Below, in pieces: positions 51,525 through 61,230 of a DNA stretch of 64,000 bases; positions within the stretch are counted from its first letter, which is position 1; the number at the start of each line of letters is the position of its first letter. Source of the DNA: Cyanobacteria bacterium REEB417 (lineage in GTDB: Bacteria > Cyanobacteriota > Cyanobacteriia > PCC-6307 > Cyanobiaceae); contig JAGWVJ010000003.1 of NCBI GenBank assembly GCA_018970945.1, positions 1-64,000 of the forward strand. The letters are read 5' to 3'. Below the pieces are notes generated by a model, which saw only the letters and a program-made list of their open reading frames with translations, was not told the DNA's origin and ran no database searches. Both the position numbers and the translations under genes were made by a program.

Positions 51525-52066
51525 CAGGATTCAGCGGTGGGCGCCAGTGTGCTGGCCAGTTGCCGGTAGGCGCGCTGCCAGCCTTGATGAAACACGGCGA
51601 CAACCAACAGCAGGGCCACCACGAATCCCGGTGTGGCCAGCACCAGCGCCTGGCCATAGGACACGTTGAAGTGCACGTGCAACAGGGTGATCATGTTGAG
51701 GTGGATCAGGGCCCAGATCACGCTGGCGATCAGGTCACTGATGTACGGGGCCGCGACAAAGCAATAGAACAACCCGGGGATCAGAGATGGTCCAAGCTTG
51801 GCCAGCAGTTCGCCAGGATCGATGGCGGCGCCCGCGAAAGCGCGAAGCAACAGCATGTTGATCAGGCTGGCCAGCACCAGCGCCAGCGACAGCACCAGCG
51901 CATCGAGGATCAGCTGGCTGACGACCTGCCGCGGTGTGAGCCTGTTTGCCACCAGGGCGAACAGGTGGGACAGCGACATCGACAATCCCACCAGGGCGAC
52001 AAGGCCGAGTCCGGCATCGGCCTGCATCAGCCATCGGGCCAGCTGGTCGAGGGCCTGCTCGATCAT
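51524..52066 (-). CDS. Integral membrane protein, unknown family
   Basis: MIEQALDQLARWLMQADAGLGLVALVGLSMSLSHLFALVANRLTPRQVVSQLILDALVLSLALVLASLINMLLLRAF...; multiple TM segments. Confidence 0.75.
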   Translation of the reverse strand: MIEQALDQLARWLMQADAGLGLVALVGLSMSLSHLFALVANRLTPRQVVSQLILDALVLSLALVLASLINMLLLRAFAGAAIDPGELLAKLGPSLIPGLFYCFVAAPYISDLIASVIWALIHLNMITLLHVHFNVSYGQALVLATPGFVVALLLVVAVFHQGWQRAYRQLASTLAPTAES

Positions 52067-52767
52067 GCAGCCCGGGTGCCGTTAAGACGGGGACGGTTGA
52101 TGATCCAGAGCACGAAGATCGAGAGTACGGCGCAATAGAAGCACCACACCGAGTTGAAGGTCTTGCTGTAGGTGAACCAGGTCAGGAAGATCGAAACGAA
52201 GATGAGGATGCCGAACAGCTTGACGGCTTTGTCGCGCAGGGCGACCAGCGGCAGCACGATGAAGCCCCAGTACACCAGTTCACCGACGGGCTCGGTGTTC
52301 ACGAAGTTGTGCCAGGCGCTGTGCAGGTTGCTGATGTCGTACAGGAGGCGGCCCGTGCTGTGGACTGAGGGTTGCACCGCAGGGGGGTTGAACAGGACCG
52401 GCAGGTAGAAGCCAATGCCCAGCACGGTCGCCACGATCGCCACCCATTTGAGGCGATGCAGCAGAGCTTTGCTTTCGGTGCTTCGGGCGATCGACCAGGC
52501 GCTCCATGGGATCCAGATCATCCAGAAGCAGTAGGCGAAGAACAGAAAGCCCAGCGAGGCGAGGGTGGTGAGCGGTTCGGCCCGGCCGTTGTCAATGCCG
52601 GTCCAGACCAGTCCTTCGGTGAACTGCTGCACCCCAAAGAAAAAGGGTGTCAAAGCAAGTGGGACGTAATCCTTCTGGTCTGTTGTTCTGGCGATATGGG
52701 TCGCATACAGACCCAGGGGCATCAGAACAGCCGAGGCGGTGAAGCTGGCCGAGGCTGAAAAGCACAT
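52063..52767 (-). CDS. DUF6629-like membrane protein (MCFSASASF start)
   Basis: MCFSASASFTASAVLMPLGLYATHIA...PLALTPFFFGVQQFTEGLVW...; seven TM segments likely. Confidence 0.78.
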   Translation of the reverse strand: MCFSASASFTASAVLMPLGLYATHIARTTDQKDYVPLALTPFFFGVQQFTEGLVWTGIDNGRAEPLTTLASLGFLFFAYCFWMIWIPWSAWSIARSTESKALLHRLKWVAIVATVLGIGFYLPVLFNPPAVQPSVHSTGRLLYDISNLHSAWHNFVNTEPVGELVYWGFIVLPLVALRDKAVKLFGILIFVSIFLTWFTYSKTFNSVWCFYCAVLSIFVLWIINRPRLNGTRAA

Positions 52768-52875
52768 CGTTGCGCGGGATGAAATATCCCGATTGTGTCG
52801 ATGCAACCCAACGTTGGCTATCGCGATCTAATCGATTGCAACCAATGGTTGCGTCGCCGATCCGGTGTTGTTGGA

Positions 52876-53481
52876 TCAGGGCTCGAGCAGGGCGTCGCAC
52901 AGTCGCCCCAACGACCGCGATTCGCTGACCAGGCCTGGGTGGGTGCGCGCCGGCAAGGGTTGGACCGGACCAACGGGCAGCACCCCTCGCCAGCTCGGAA
53001 CGACCATCAGATCGAACCGGCAATAAAAGCTGCGGCAGTCGAGCTCGGCCAGCCGCTCCGGGTGGCGTCGCAGGCTGGTCTCCAACCGCTTGAGAAAGGC
53101 GCTGTCCAGTTTCATGTCGGCGATACCGGCCAGCCAGGCCCGTGGCATCAGCTGGGCGGCCAACGTTCCCCGTTGGGGGCTGCCCACGCAAAGAAACCTG
53201 CGTGTGCGTCGATAGCCTCCGAAGTCCTGGATCCAGCTGCGTCCCACCAGGCCACCCATCGAAAAGCCCAGCAGGTCGACCACAGCGTCGCCACCAAAGG
53301 CTTCGGTGATGTGTTGATCAAGCCGGGCTGCCAGATCGACCAACGGCACATGGCCCAGACCGTGGTGCAGGTGGGGAATCAGCAGCGGATCGCGGCGGCC
53401 GTCAAGGGCGGTGCAAAGCCTGTTGAACAGCCGGGGCGTGTCCCACAGGCCGTGCACCAGCACCAGCGGCGGATGACCCAT
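52876..53481 (-). CDS. Lipase-like alpha/beta hydrolase
   Basis: PLVLVHGLWDTPRLFNRLCTAL; VDLLGFSMGGLVGRSWIQDFGG; GSPQRGTLAAQL. Confidence 0.88.
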   Translation of the reverse strand: MGHPPLVLVHGLWDTPRLFNRLCTALDGRRDPLLIPHLHHGLGHVPLVDLAARLDQHITEAFGGDAVVDLLGFSMGGLVGRSWIQDFGGYRRTRRFLCVGSPQRGTLAAQLMPRAWLAGIADMKLDSAFLKRLETSLRRHPERLAELDCRSFYCRFDLMVVPSWRGVLPVGPVQPLPARTHPGLVSESRSLGRLCDALLEP

Positions 53482-53978
53482 CAGGCCAGCATCGAGCGCA
53501 GCAGATCAGCGATCAGCAGGTTGTCGAGGGACCACAGGCCCCCTCCACAGGTGGCCAGCACGGCACACATCACCACATACATGGCGGCTTTCTCCCAGCT
53601 GGGTGGCTCGCCCACGCCCATCGGGCCGGCATAGTCACCTTCCGGGATCTGATACGGATCCGGGGCGATGAAGGGAAAGCCCGAGCGAATCTCCAGCACC
53701 ATGGCATAGGCCATGGAAATGGCGATGGCCAGCGCAGCCAGGGGCGTCAAGAGTCCGGGAATCAGGGCGATACCGGCACCCCACATCGAGAACGCAGAGA
53801 GAAAGCAGAGCCAGATCGGCGTCTTCAGGCCTTCAGACCAGGTTTTGAGATTGCGCAGCTTGGGCCAGCCGTGGCGGATAAAGCAGACGCCAAGAAAAAC
53901 CCGCAGCAGCAGCAAGGCCGACGCAGCGAGAGGTGAGGGCCCGCTGGGCACAACCAGTTCGACGATGGTGATCGGCAT
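53481..53978 (-). CDS. DoxX-family membrane protein
   Basis: ASALLLLRVFLGVCFIRHGWPKLRNLKTWSEGLKT...GAGIALIPGLLTPLAALAIAISMAYAM. Confidence 0.85.
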   Translation of the reverse strand: MPITIVELVVPSGPSPLAASALLLLRVFLGVCFIRHGWPKLRNLKTWSEGLKTPIWLCFLSAFSMWGAGIALIPGLLTPLAALAIAISMAYAMVLEIRSGFPFIAPDPYQIPEGDYAGPMGVGEPPSWEKAAMYVVMCAVLATCGGGLWSLDNLLIADLLRSMLA

Positions 53979-54026
53979 CGCTCGGGTGCCGCTCTGCACG
54001 GCTTGCAATGGCACCAACTTAAGGAG

Positions 54027-55322
54027 TCAGTGCCGTTCCTGCAGCAGATCTGAGAGGGCGTGATAGATCGGTTTGTGGATCCACAATTTGCCCGCATAGG
54101 CACCGATCACCGAGGCCATCAGCACCCCGGCGAGGAGTTGTTGATCGCCGGCCATGTGCAGCGCAAAAACCAGGCTCATCACCGGCAGCTGGGTGGCCCC
54201 TGCCAGGCCGCCTGCCATGCCGATCGCCACCCCCAGGCCCCCCAGGTCGAGGGACTGGGTGATCAGGTCGCCGATGACGGCCCCGATTGCGAAGGCCGGA
54301 TCGATCAGGCCGCCGGGAATGCCTGCCCCCAAGGCGAGGCAGGGGCCGACGATGCGGGCCACCAGGTCGACCAACGTGGCGTGATGGCTGACCGGATCCG
54401 CCAAGATCCAGGCCATCAGCGCTTCACCGTCACCCCCGCTGGCTCCCCTGCTGATCAGGGCCAGGCCGCTGATCAGGGCCCCCAGCACCAGGCCGCCGCT
54501 CCAGGGATGCTGGCGCACCCGGGGCAGGATGCGGCGCGTGCTTTCCAGCAGCAGCCGGGCAAACAGGCCTCCCAGCAGGCCGCCGCAGAGCCCCAGCCCC
54601 GCGCCCAGCAGCAGCTGGTTGAGCTCGCGCGGGTTGAGGCTCACCAGGCCAAGGGTGAACTGGGGCTGGCCATCGAGGTTGCTGATCTCGGCGGCCAGGG
54701 CGCACACCACCAGGGCCGGCCAGATCAGCTGGGCGCCGAAGCTGCCGAGCAGCTCCTCGGCCATGAACACCACCCCCATCAGCGGGGTGTTGAAGCCTCC
54801 GGCCAGGCCGGCGCCGGCGCTGATCGCCACCAGGTTACGGGTCGACAGCCGGTCCAGCAGCCTGGGCCAGCGGCTGCGCAGGGCCTGGGCAACGGCGGCA
54901 CCCACCTGCACCACCGGTCCTTCGCGGCCCATCGGGAACAGGGCCAGGCTGGCGATGGACCACAGCGTCAGCCGCTGCACGGTGGCATCGGCGGCGAGCA
55001 GCTCGGGACTGCGGCTGGGTTCCTCCAGCGTCAGCATCGTCTGGGGAATTCCTGATCCCGCCCCCCGGCGCCATAGCCGGGCCTGCAGGGCCAGCAACAC
55101 GGGCATCACCACAAGGGGTGAACAGACCTGGGCGATGCGCAATGGCGTCCAGCCGGCAGCGGTGAACGCCGGCATGCGGTTCAGCAGCTGGTCCTGCCAG
55201 TGGTCCACCAGGTTCAGCGGCGCGCAGGCGAGTCCCACCAGCACCCCCAGCAGGGCCAGCTGCAGGATCAGCACCACCCCGTTGCGCACCCGGCGCAGTG
55301 GTGGCGTTGACAAAGGAACCAT
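54027..55322 (-). CDS. ClC-type chloride channel/antiporter
   Basis: FPMGREGPVVQVGAAVAQAL (GREGP selectivity motif); SAGAGLAGGFNTPLMGVVFMAEE; Met at 55322 as likely start. Confidence 0.93.
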   Translation of the reverse strand: MVPLSTPPLRRVRNGVVLILQLALLGVLVGLACAPLNLVDHWQDQLLNRMPAFTAAGWTPLRIAQVCSPLVVMPVLLALQARLWRRGAGSGIPQTMLTLEEPSRSPELLAADATVQRLTLWSIASLALFPMGREGPVVQVGAAVAQALRSRWPRLLDRLSTRNLVAISAGAGLAGGFNTPLMGVVFMAEELLGSFGAQLIWPALVVCALAAEISNLDGQPQFTLGLVSLNPRELNQLLLGAGLGLCGGLLGGLFARLLLESTRRILPRVRQHPWSGGLVLGALISGLALISRGASGGDGEALMAWILADPVSHHATLVDLVARIVGPCLALGAGIPGGLIDPAFAIGAVIGDLITQSLDLGGLGVAIGMAGGLAGATQLPVMSLVFALHMAGDQQLLAGVLMASVIGAYAGKLWIHKPIYHALSDLLQERH

Positions 55323-55380
55323 GGGGATCGGCTGCCATGACGAAGGACCTGGGCCATCATCGGTGCAGATGGCTGGTCCC

Positions 55381-57537
55381 ATGGTGACGTCGGTGGCAAC
55401 CACCCCTGGGCTGTTGCCAGGGCAGGCGGCCCCGCTGGGGGCCAGCGTCAGCGGCGATGGCGTCAACTTCAGCCTCTATGCCCGTGATGCCACAGCCGTG
55501 GAGCTGTGCCTGTTTGACACCTGCGATGCCGAGCAGCCGTCGGTCTGTCTGCCATTGGCGGGCGAGGCCCATCGCAGCGGCCACTATTGGCATGGCTGGG
55601 TGCAGGGGCTTGCCCCGGGCCAGCTCTACGGCTACCGGGTGCATGGACCGCAAGACCCCGCAGCCGGCCTCCGCTGTGATGCCCGCCAGCTGCTGCTGGA
55701 CCCCTACAGCCAGGCCCTGGCCGTGCCTGCTGGCTATTGCCGCAACCAGGCGCAAGCCGATGGGCCGCGCGGCTGGGCCGATGCGATCAAGTGCGTCGTC
55801 GCCGATCTGGACGCCTACGACTGGGAGGGGGATCGCCCGCTGAACCGCCCCAGCAGAGAGACGATCATCTACGAGCTGCACGTCCGGGGCTTCACGGTCC
55901 ATCCCTCGGGCGGGTTGAACCCGGCGATGGCCGGAACCTACGCCGGCCTGATCGAGAAGATTCCTTACCTCAAGGATCTGGGGATCACGGCAGTCGAGCT
56001 GTTGCCTGTGTTTGAGTTCGACCCTCAGGATGCCCCCGCCGGGCTGCCCAACTACTGGGGCTACCAGCCGATCAGCTTTCTGGTGCCTCACCACGCCTAC
56101 AGCAGCGCCTGGCGCCAGAACGCCGATGCGCTGGCGGTTCTCGACGAGTTCCGTGACATGGTCAAGGCCCTGCACCGCGCTGGGATTGAGGTGATCCTCG
56201 ATGTGGTGTTCAACCACACGGCCGAAGCCGGCGCCGATGGCCCCACCTTCAGCTACCGCGGCCTAGCCAACCGCGATTACTACCTGCTGGACCCGGCTGA
56301 TCCCTCGGCTTACCTCGACGTCACCGGTTGCTTCAACACCTTCAATGGCAACAACCCGGTGGTGCGGCGGTTGATTCGCGACAGCCTGCGCCACTGGGTC
56401 CAGCACTTTCACATCGACGGGTTTCGCTTTGACCTGGCCTCGGTGCTGGCCCGTGATGAAAGCGGCAACCCCGAGCCGAGGCCTCCGATTTTGTGGGACC
56501 TCGACACCGATCCGGTGCTCGCCGGCACCAAGCTGATCGCCGAAGCCTGGGATGCGGCAGGCCTTTACCAGGTGGGATCGTTCGTCGGCGACCGCTGGCA
56601 GGAATGGAACGGTCGTTTCCGTGACGATCTGCGGCGGTTCATCAAGGGTGATGGCGGCCAGGTGGCGGCTGTCAGTCAGCGGCTGATTGGCAGTCCCGAC
56701 ATCTACGGCCCCAAGCGCCGCGAGGCTGAGGCCAGCATCAACTTCATCACCTGCCATGACGGCTTCACCCTGGCTGACCTTGTCAGCTACAACGACAAGC
56801 ACAACGAGGCCAATGGCGAAGCGGGCCGCGATGGCTCAGCCGACAACGCCAGCTGGAACTGTGGCATCGAGGGGCCGAGCAGCGATCCGCAGGTGCAGAT
56901 GCTGCGCAAGCGGCAGATCCGCAATTTTCTGACGTTGTTGTTGCTGTCAGCTGGCACCCCGATGCTCGGCATGGGCGATGAGATCTGCCGCTCGCAAGGG
57001 GGCAACAACAATGCCTACTGCCAGGACAACCCCATCAGCTGGCTGGATTGGGATCTGCTGGAGCAGAACCGGGACATCCATCGCTTTGTGCGCGAGTTGT
57101 GCGCGTATCGACAGCGGCGCGACTTGGTCGTCGATGGGCAGGCCCTGAGCCTGGCGGATCTGTTGCAGCGCAATCACATCAGCTGGAACGGCGTGCAGCC
57201 TGGCCAGCCCGACCGCACTGACGCCTCCCGCTCGTTGGCCCTGACCCTGACCAGCAGCGCCCATCGCTTCCGTTGCGCGCTGATGGTCAACGCCTGGTGG
57301 GAGCCTCTCACTTTTGCACTGCCCGAGGCGGATTTTGGCGGTCAGCTCTGGCACCGCTGGATCGACACGGCCCAGCCGTCACCCGAGGACATTGTTCCCT
57401 GGGATCAGGCAGAACTGGTCGACCAGCAGCAGGCTCAGCTGGCACCCCGTTCCCTGATGGTGCTGATCACAGGCCATCAGGGGCTGATCAGCAGCAGTGC
57501 CCCAACGGCCATCGCCGCAAACAGCACGATCAGCTGA
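55381..57537 (+). CDS. glgX: Glycogen debranching enzyme (isoamylase-type, GH13)
   Basis: APLGASVSGDGVNFSLYARDATAVELCLFD; VILDVVFNHTAE; DGFRFDLASVLARDESG; LIAEAWDAAGLYQVGSF; NFITCHDGFTLADLVSYNDKHNEANGE. Confidence 0.94.
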   Translation: MVTSVATTPGLLPGQAAPLGASVSGDGVNFSLYARDATAVELCLFDTCDAEQPSVCLPLAGEAHRSGHYWHGWVQGLAPGQLYGYRVHGPQDPAAGLRCDARQLLLDPYSQALAVPAGYCRNQAQADGPRGWADAIKCVVADLDAYDWEGDRPLNRPSRETIIYELHVRGFTVHPSGGLNPAMAGTYAGLIEKIPYLKDLGITAVELLPVFEFDPQDAPAGLPNYWGYQPISFLVPHHAYSSAWRQNADALAVLDEFRDMVKALHRAGIEVILDVVFNHTAEAGADGPTFSYRGLANRDYYLLDPADPSAYLDVTGCFNTFNGNNPVVRRLIRDSLRHWVQHFHIDGFRFDLASVLARDESGNPEPRPPILWDLDTDPVLAGTKLIAEAWDAAGLYQVGSFVGDRWQEWNGRFRDDLRRFIKGDGGQVAAVSQRLIGSPDIYGPKRREAEASINFITCHDGFTLADLVSYNDKHNEANGEAGRDGSADNASWNCGIEGPSSDPQVQMLRKRQIRNFLTLLLLSAGTPMLGMGDEICRSQGGNNNAYCQDNPISWLDWDLLEQNRDIHRFVRELCAYRQRRDLVVDGQALSLADLLQRNHISWNGVQPGQPDRTDASRSLALTLTSSAHRFRCALMVNAWWEPLTFALPEADFGGQLWHRWIDTAQPSPEDIVPWDQAELVDQQQAQLAPRSLMVLITGHQGLISSSAPTAIAANSTIS

Positions 57538-58601
57538 ATGCCCTCGTACCAGGCGACTTCGCGGTTGTCGGTCATGCGCTCGACCATGACGATGGCGATC
57601 GCCAGTGCTGCCAGGGCGATCGGCGGCAGGCTCAGATGCAGGTAGCGCCCCATCGGGATGCCGATCAACACCAGCAGCGGTAACACAAACAACAGCAGTT
57701 GCAGGCTCGATTCGACCGTGCTGGTCATCAACAGCTGCATCTGTCGGCGTGAGGCGGCCCTCAGGGCCACCAGCGCCTCGGGCAGGCAGCCGAACAGGGG
57801 CAGCAGAAACAACCCCACAAACAACTCGTTGAGGTGGGAGGCGGCGACCAGCTGCTCCAGGGCATCCACCAACCGCTCGGAGATCACGGCCACCAGGGCG
57901 GTGATGACCGCCAGGGCAACAACGATGAGCCGCAGCGGTGCCGGTGAGCCATCGCGATGGCCGGGATGGGGTTCACCCGGTGCGGGCTGGGCGGCCTGCT
58001 GCTCCGCTCGGGGCAGGGCAAAGGCCAGGGCGTAATAGGCCAGGGCCAGCAGGGCCACCAGAATGGAGTAATTGCTGAAGGCATCGGGCCTGTTGCTGCC
58101 CTGCATCGCCGCCTCGATGCCACGCTGATAAAAGACCGAGGGCAGGGCCAGCAAAATCGCGCTCATCAGCAGTTGCTGGGTGTGCAGATCCCTGCTGTGG
58201 GGGTCGATCGCCTGCGCCTGTTCGCGGGTGGTGGCGACCACGATGCCCAGCCCCAGAACCGGTAGGCAATTGATCACCACCGAGCCGGCAATGCTGATCA
58301 CCACCAGCGGGTAAAGCCCGCTGTTGAGGGCATTGATCGCGACCAGGAGCTCGACAACGTTGCCAAAGATCACACTGACCAGCCCGCCGAACCTGGGCCC
58401 CAGATGCTCCACCAACGCCTCCACGAGCTGGCTGAGCACGATGGCCAGCGGCAGCAGGCCCAGGCCGCAGAGTGCGAACACCAGCAGGTGACCAGGTAGG
58501 CCGCTGAAGCCATCTGCCACGCCGGGCCACAGCATCAGCACTGTTGCCGCCAGCAGCGGCCGCCAGCGTGGGGGCGGAAGCAGCAGCCCCGTCAGGGTCA
58601 T
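57477..58601 (-). CDS. cax: Calcium/proton exchanger (CaCA family)
   Basis: RFGGLVSVIFGNVVELLVAINALNSGLYPLVVISIAGSVVINCLPVLGLG; NELFVGLFLLPLFGCLPEALVALRAA. Confidence 0.88.
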   Translation of the reverse strand: MTLTGLLLPPPRWRPLLAATVLMLWPGVADGFSGLPGHLLVFALCGLGLLPLAIVLSQLVEALVEHLGPRFGGLVSVIFGNVVELLVAINALNSGLYPLVVISIAGSVVINCLPVLGLGIVVATTREQAQAIDPHSRDLHTQQLLMSAILLALPSVFYQRGIEAAMQGSNRPDAFSNYSILVALLALAYYALAFALPRAEQQAAQPAPGEPHPGHRDGSPAPLRLIVVALAVITALVAVISERLVDALEQLVAASHLNELFVGLFLLPLFGCLPEALVALRAASRRQMQLLMTSTVESSLQLLLFVLPLLVLIGIPMGRYLHLSLPPIALAALAIAIVMVERMTDNREVAWYEGIQLIVLFAAMAVGALLLISP

Positions 58602-59581
58602 CCGCGTTGCACCAGCTGCAGGCGGTGCCCATCGGGGTCGGCCACCTGCAGGCCGCGGTTGAACCCGAGCGCGTTGCCCTGATCCGCCAGCTGCACCACC
58701 CCCGGACAGAGCAGGCGCCCACCAAAGGACTCGATCTGGGCGGCAATGGCGGTCAGATCGTCGACCTGCATTCGGATCTGCCAGTGGGCCAGGTCGGCCG
58801 GGCTCAGATCAGCCGGCATCGGTCGGCCGTGGTTGGGAGCCTGGTACTCCAGGCATTCGATGCCGGCGCCCTGGGGGCAGCGATGGCCGGTGATGCGCAC
58901 CCGTGTCTGCTCCAGATTGTCCAGATCGTCCTGGGTGGGACCGCTGTTGACGCCATCCCCGCCAAGGCGCAGCCCCAGCAGGTCGTCATAGAAACGGCAG
59001 CTCTGTGCGGTGTCGGCGATGCTGATCGCACTGTGGTCGATCCCCAGCAGTCCTGACCCCTGGTGCCAGCGGACCTCCCCTTTGTCAGCGGGAAATTCCA
59101 GCAGCTCCAGGTTGTGACCGTCGGGATCCCTGAACTTGAAGGCGCGGATGCCGGCGGCGGCCCGGTTCCAGTCCGGCAGGGTCTGCGGTCCCCGCGACAC
59201 CGGCTGGGCCAGGCCCTGCTCAAGCGCCGGTTGCAGGCGTTGGAGCGCAGCCTCCAGGTCGCTGGTGACCAGGCACAGATGCTGAAACCACAGATCACAA
59301 CTGCGTGAGTCGGCCGGGATCGGGCGCCCTGCCGACTGCTCTGTTTCGGCCTCGAGCAGCGCGAAGATCTCGAGGGTCTCCTGACCCAGTTGCAGCCGCG
59401 TCAGGCTGAAGCGGCCCTGGGGCAACCCCAGCAGTTGCCCGTAGCCTCCGCCCGTGATCTGCAGGGTCTCCCCTGGTTCAAACCCGAGCGCCTGGCAGTA
59501 GAAGTCGGCGGCCCGTACAGGGTCTGCGCTGCTGAATCCCAACTGCAGCACCTGGGGGTTGGCGGTCCTCGCGCTGCTCAT
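58598..59581 (-). CDS. VOC (glyoxalase/dioxygenase-like) protein, two domains
   Basis: LQLGFSSADPVRAADFYCQALGFEPGE; KFRDPDGHNLELLEFP; GIDHSAISIADTAQSCRFYDDLLGLRLGG; VADPDGHRLQLVQ. Confidence 0.88.
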   Translation of the reverse strand: MSSARTANPQVLQLGFSSADPVRAADFYCQALGFEPGETLQITGGGYGQLLGLPQGRFSLTRLQLGQETLEIFALLEAETEQSAGRPIPADSRSCDLWFQHLCLVTSDLEAALQRLQPALEQGLAQPVSRGPQTLPDWNRAAAGIRAFKFRDPDGHNLELLEFPADKGEVRWHQGSGLLGIDHSAISIADTAQSCRFYDDLLGLRLGGDGVNSGPTQDDLDNLEQTRVRITGHRCPQGAGIECLEYQAPNHGRPMPADLSPADLAHWQIRMQVDDLTAIAAQIESFGGRLLCPGVVQLADQGNALGFNRGLQVADPDGHRLQLVQRG

Positions 59582-60033
59582 GGCCCCAGTTCCAGCAGCA
59601 GGGCACTGGCGGCGGCGGTGGCCGCTTCGGCGATCGCCAGGTCGGTGCTTGGGGTCATGCCCGAGACTCCGAGCGCCCCCAGGCAGTGCCCGTTGTGGAT
59701 CAGCGGGATCCCCCCGGCCATCGCCACGGCCGGCTGGCCGAAGATGCCGGCCAGTTGGGCCAGGGCCGGGCGCTCGTGGTTGATCGCCTGCTCCTGCGGG
59801 GCTGTGGGTTTGCCGTTCAGGGCGGCCATGCGGGCCTTGGCGATGGCCGTTTCGGCGCTGGCGGGGCTGGCGCCGTCGCGCCGATCCAGCCCCAGCAGGT
59901 GCCCGCCGGGGTCCACCACGGCAATGCTGACCCGGGCCGGCCCCATGGCGTCGCCGTTAGTCAGGGCGGCGCTGTGGGCAGCGTCGATGATGCGCCGCAC
60001 CTCGTGCAGCTGCAGCAGGTGGGTGGCTTGCAT
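59578..60033 (-). CDS. GlcG/HbpS-like heme-binding family protein
   Basis: MQATHLLQLHEVRRIIDAAHSAALTNGDAMGPARVSIAVVDPGGHLLGLDRRDGASPASAETAIAKARMAA; GGIPLIHNGHCLGALGVSGM. Confidence 0.88.
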   Translation of the reverse strand: MQATHLLQLHEVRRIIDAAHSAALTNGDAMGPARVSIAVVDPGGHLLGLDRRDGASPASAETAIAKARMAALNGKPTAPQEQAINHERPALAQLAGIFGQPAVAMAGGIPLIHNGHCLGALGVSGMTPSTDLAIAEAATAAASALLLELGP

Positions 60034-60293
60034 CAGCCCGGCCAGACGATCTGCATCAGCCACAGGTGGCCCTCGAGGCTCACGCCAGCCGCGGCGGCCT
60101 GCAGGTCAGGTTCGCTCAGCCGCAGGGTGGCTTCGGCCTGATGGACCACCAGATCGACACCGGTGAACGCAAAGCCCCGTTCTGCGCCGAGTTCGGCGAT
60201 GGCGTTCAGGTTGGGGCAGCGCTGCATCTGCTGCAGCAGGTCCGGATCCGCTTTGACCTGTTTCAGGAATGTTTCCAGGGAGGGATTGGCCAT
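60033..60293 (-). CDS. Nif11-like domain protein
   Basis: MANPSLETFLKQVKADPDLLQQMQRCPNLNAIAELGAERGFAFTGVDLVVHQAEATLRLSEPDLQAAAAG resembles Nif11 family. Confidence 0.78.
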   Translation of the reverse strand: MANPSLETFLKQVKADPDLLQQMQRCPNLNAIAELGAERGFAFTGVDLVVHQAEATLRLSEPDLQAAAAGVSLEGHLWLMQIVWPG

Positions 60294-60300
60294 GGTCGGG

Positions 60301-61230
60301 TCAGGGTGCGGCGATGCCGCGGGTGTTGGTGAAGAGGCTGTAGATGGCCTGGGAGGCGCAGATGAACAGCCGACTGTGGTGACGATCGCCAAAACAGAGA
60401 TTGGACACCCGCATCGGCACGAGCACCTTGCCGATCAGGGTGCCATCGGGGGCAATGCAGTGCACGCCGTCGGCGGCGCTGCACCAAAGGTTGCCCTCCT
60501 CATCGACCCGAAAGCCATCGGCCCAGCCGGGGTTGATCCTGTGAAACATCTCCCCGCCGCTGAGGCTGCGGCCGTCGTCGCCAACAAGGAACCGGCGAAT
60601 CCACTGGCGCGGCTCGGCGGCGCCGGGTGCACCGGTTTCGGCCACATAGAGGAACCGCTCATCGGGCGAGAAGGCCAGGCCATTGGGTCCATCAAAATCG
60701 CAGGCAACCGCCTCCACCGCGCCACTGTCGGGATCCAGCCGATACAGGGCCGGAGGTTGCTCCGACTCCTGACGACCGCCTTCGTAGTCGTTCTTCAGGC
60801 CATAGAGCGGATCACTGAACCAGATTGAACCGTCGCGCTTGACGATCACGTCGTTGGGTGCATTGAGACGATGGCCCCGTGCCTGGCTGACCAGGCTCGT
60901 GACCGTCCCGTCGTGTTCCAGTCGTGTCAGGCTGCGGCTGCTGTGGTGACAGCAGATCAGGCGGCCCTGGCGGTCCCGGGTCTGGCCATTGCCGTAGTCC
61001 GATGGTGCGCGGAATACCGTGACGCCGTGCTGCTCGCTCCAGCGCAGGGTGCGGTTGTTGGGAATGTCGTTGAACAGCAGGCAGTTGTGGTCACCGAACC
61101 AGACCGGCCCTTCGACCCAGCGGAAACCATCGGCCACCAGCTCAAGCCCGGCGTTGAACAGCACTAGGTGTTCAAAGCGTGGATCGTGACATTCCGTGCA
61201 GACCGACGGTTGCTTCATGGGTTGATCCAC
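60301..61230 (-). CDS. SMP-30/gluconolactonase family protein
   Basis: LELVADGFRWVEGPVWFGDHNCLLFNDIPNNRTLRW; NAPNDVIVKRDGSIWFSDPLYGL; DGPNGLAFSPDERFLYVAETG. Confidence 0.92.
   Translation of the reverse strand: MDQPMKQPSVCTECHDPRFEHLVLFNAGLELVADGFRWVEGPVWFGDHNCLLFNDIPNNRTLRWSEQHGVTVFRAPSDYGNGQTRDRQGRLICCHHSSRSLTRLEHDGTVTSLVSQARGHRLNAPNDVIVKRDGSIWFSDPLYGLKNDYEGGRQESEQPPALYRLDPDSGAVEAVACDFDGPNGLAFSPDERFLYVAETGAPGAAEPRQWIRRFLVGDDGRSLSGGEMFHRINPGWADGFRVDEEGNLWCSAADGVHCIAPDGTLIGKVLVPMRVSNLCFGDRHHSRLFICASQAIYSLFTNTRGIAAP

Noticed and set aside
54529-55380. Upstream extension of the glgX ORF
   Set aside because: Antisense to the ClC gene; conserved GlgX sequence begins after ATG 55381
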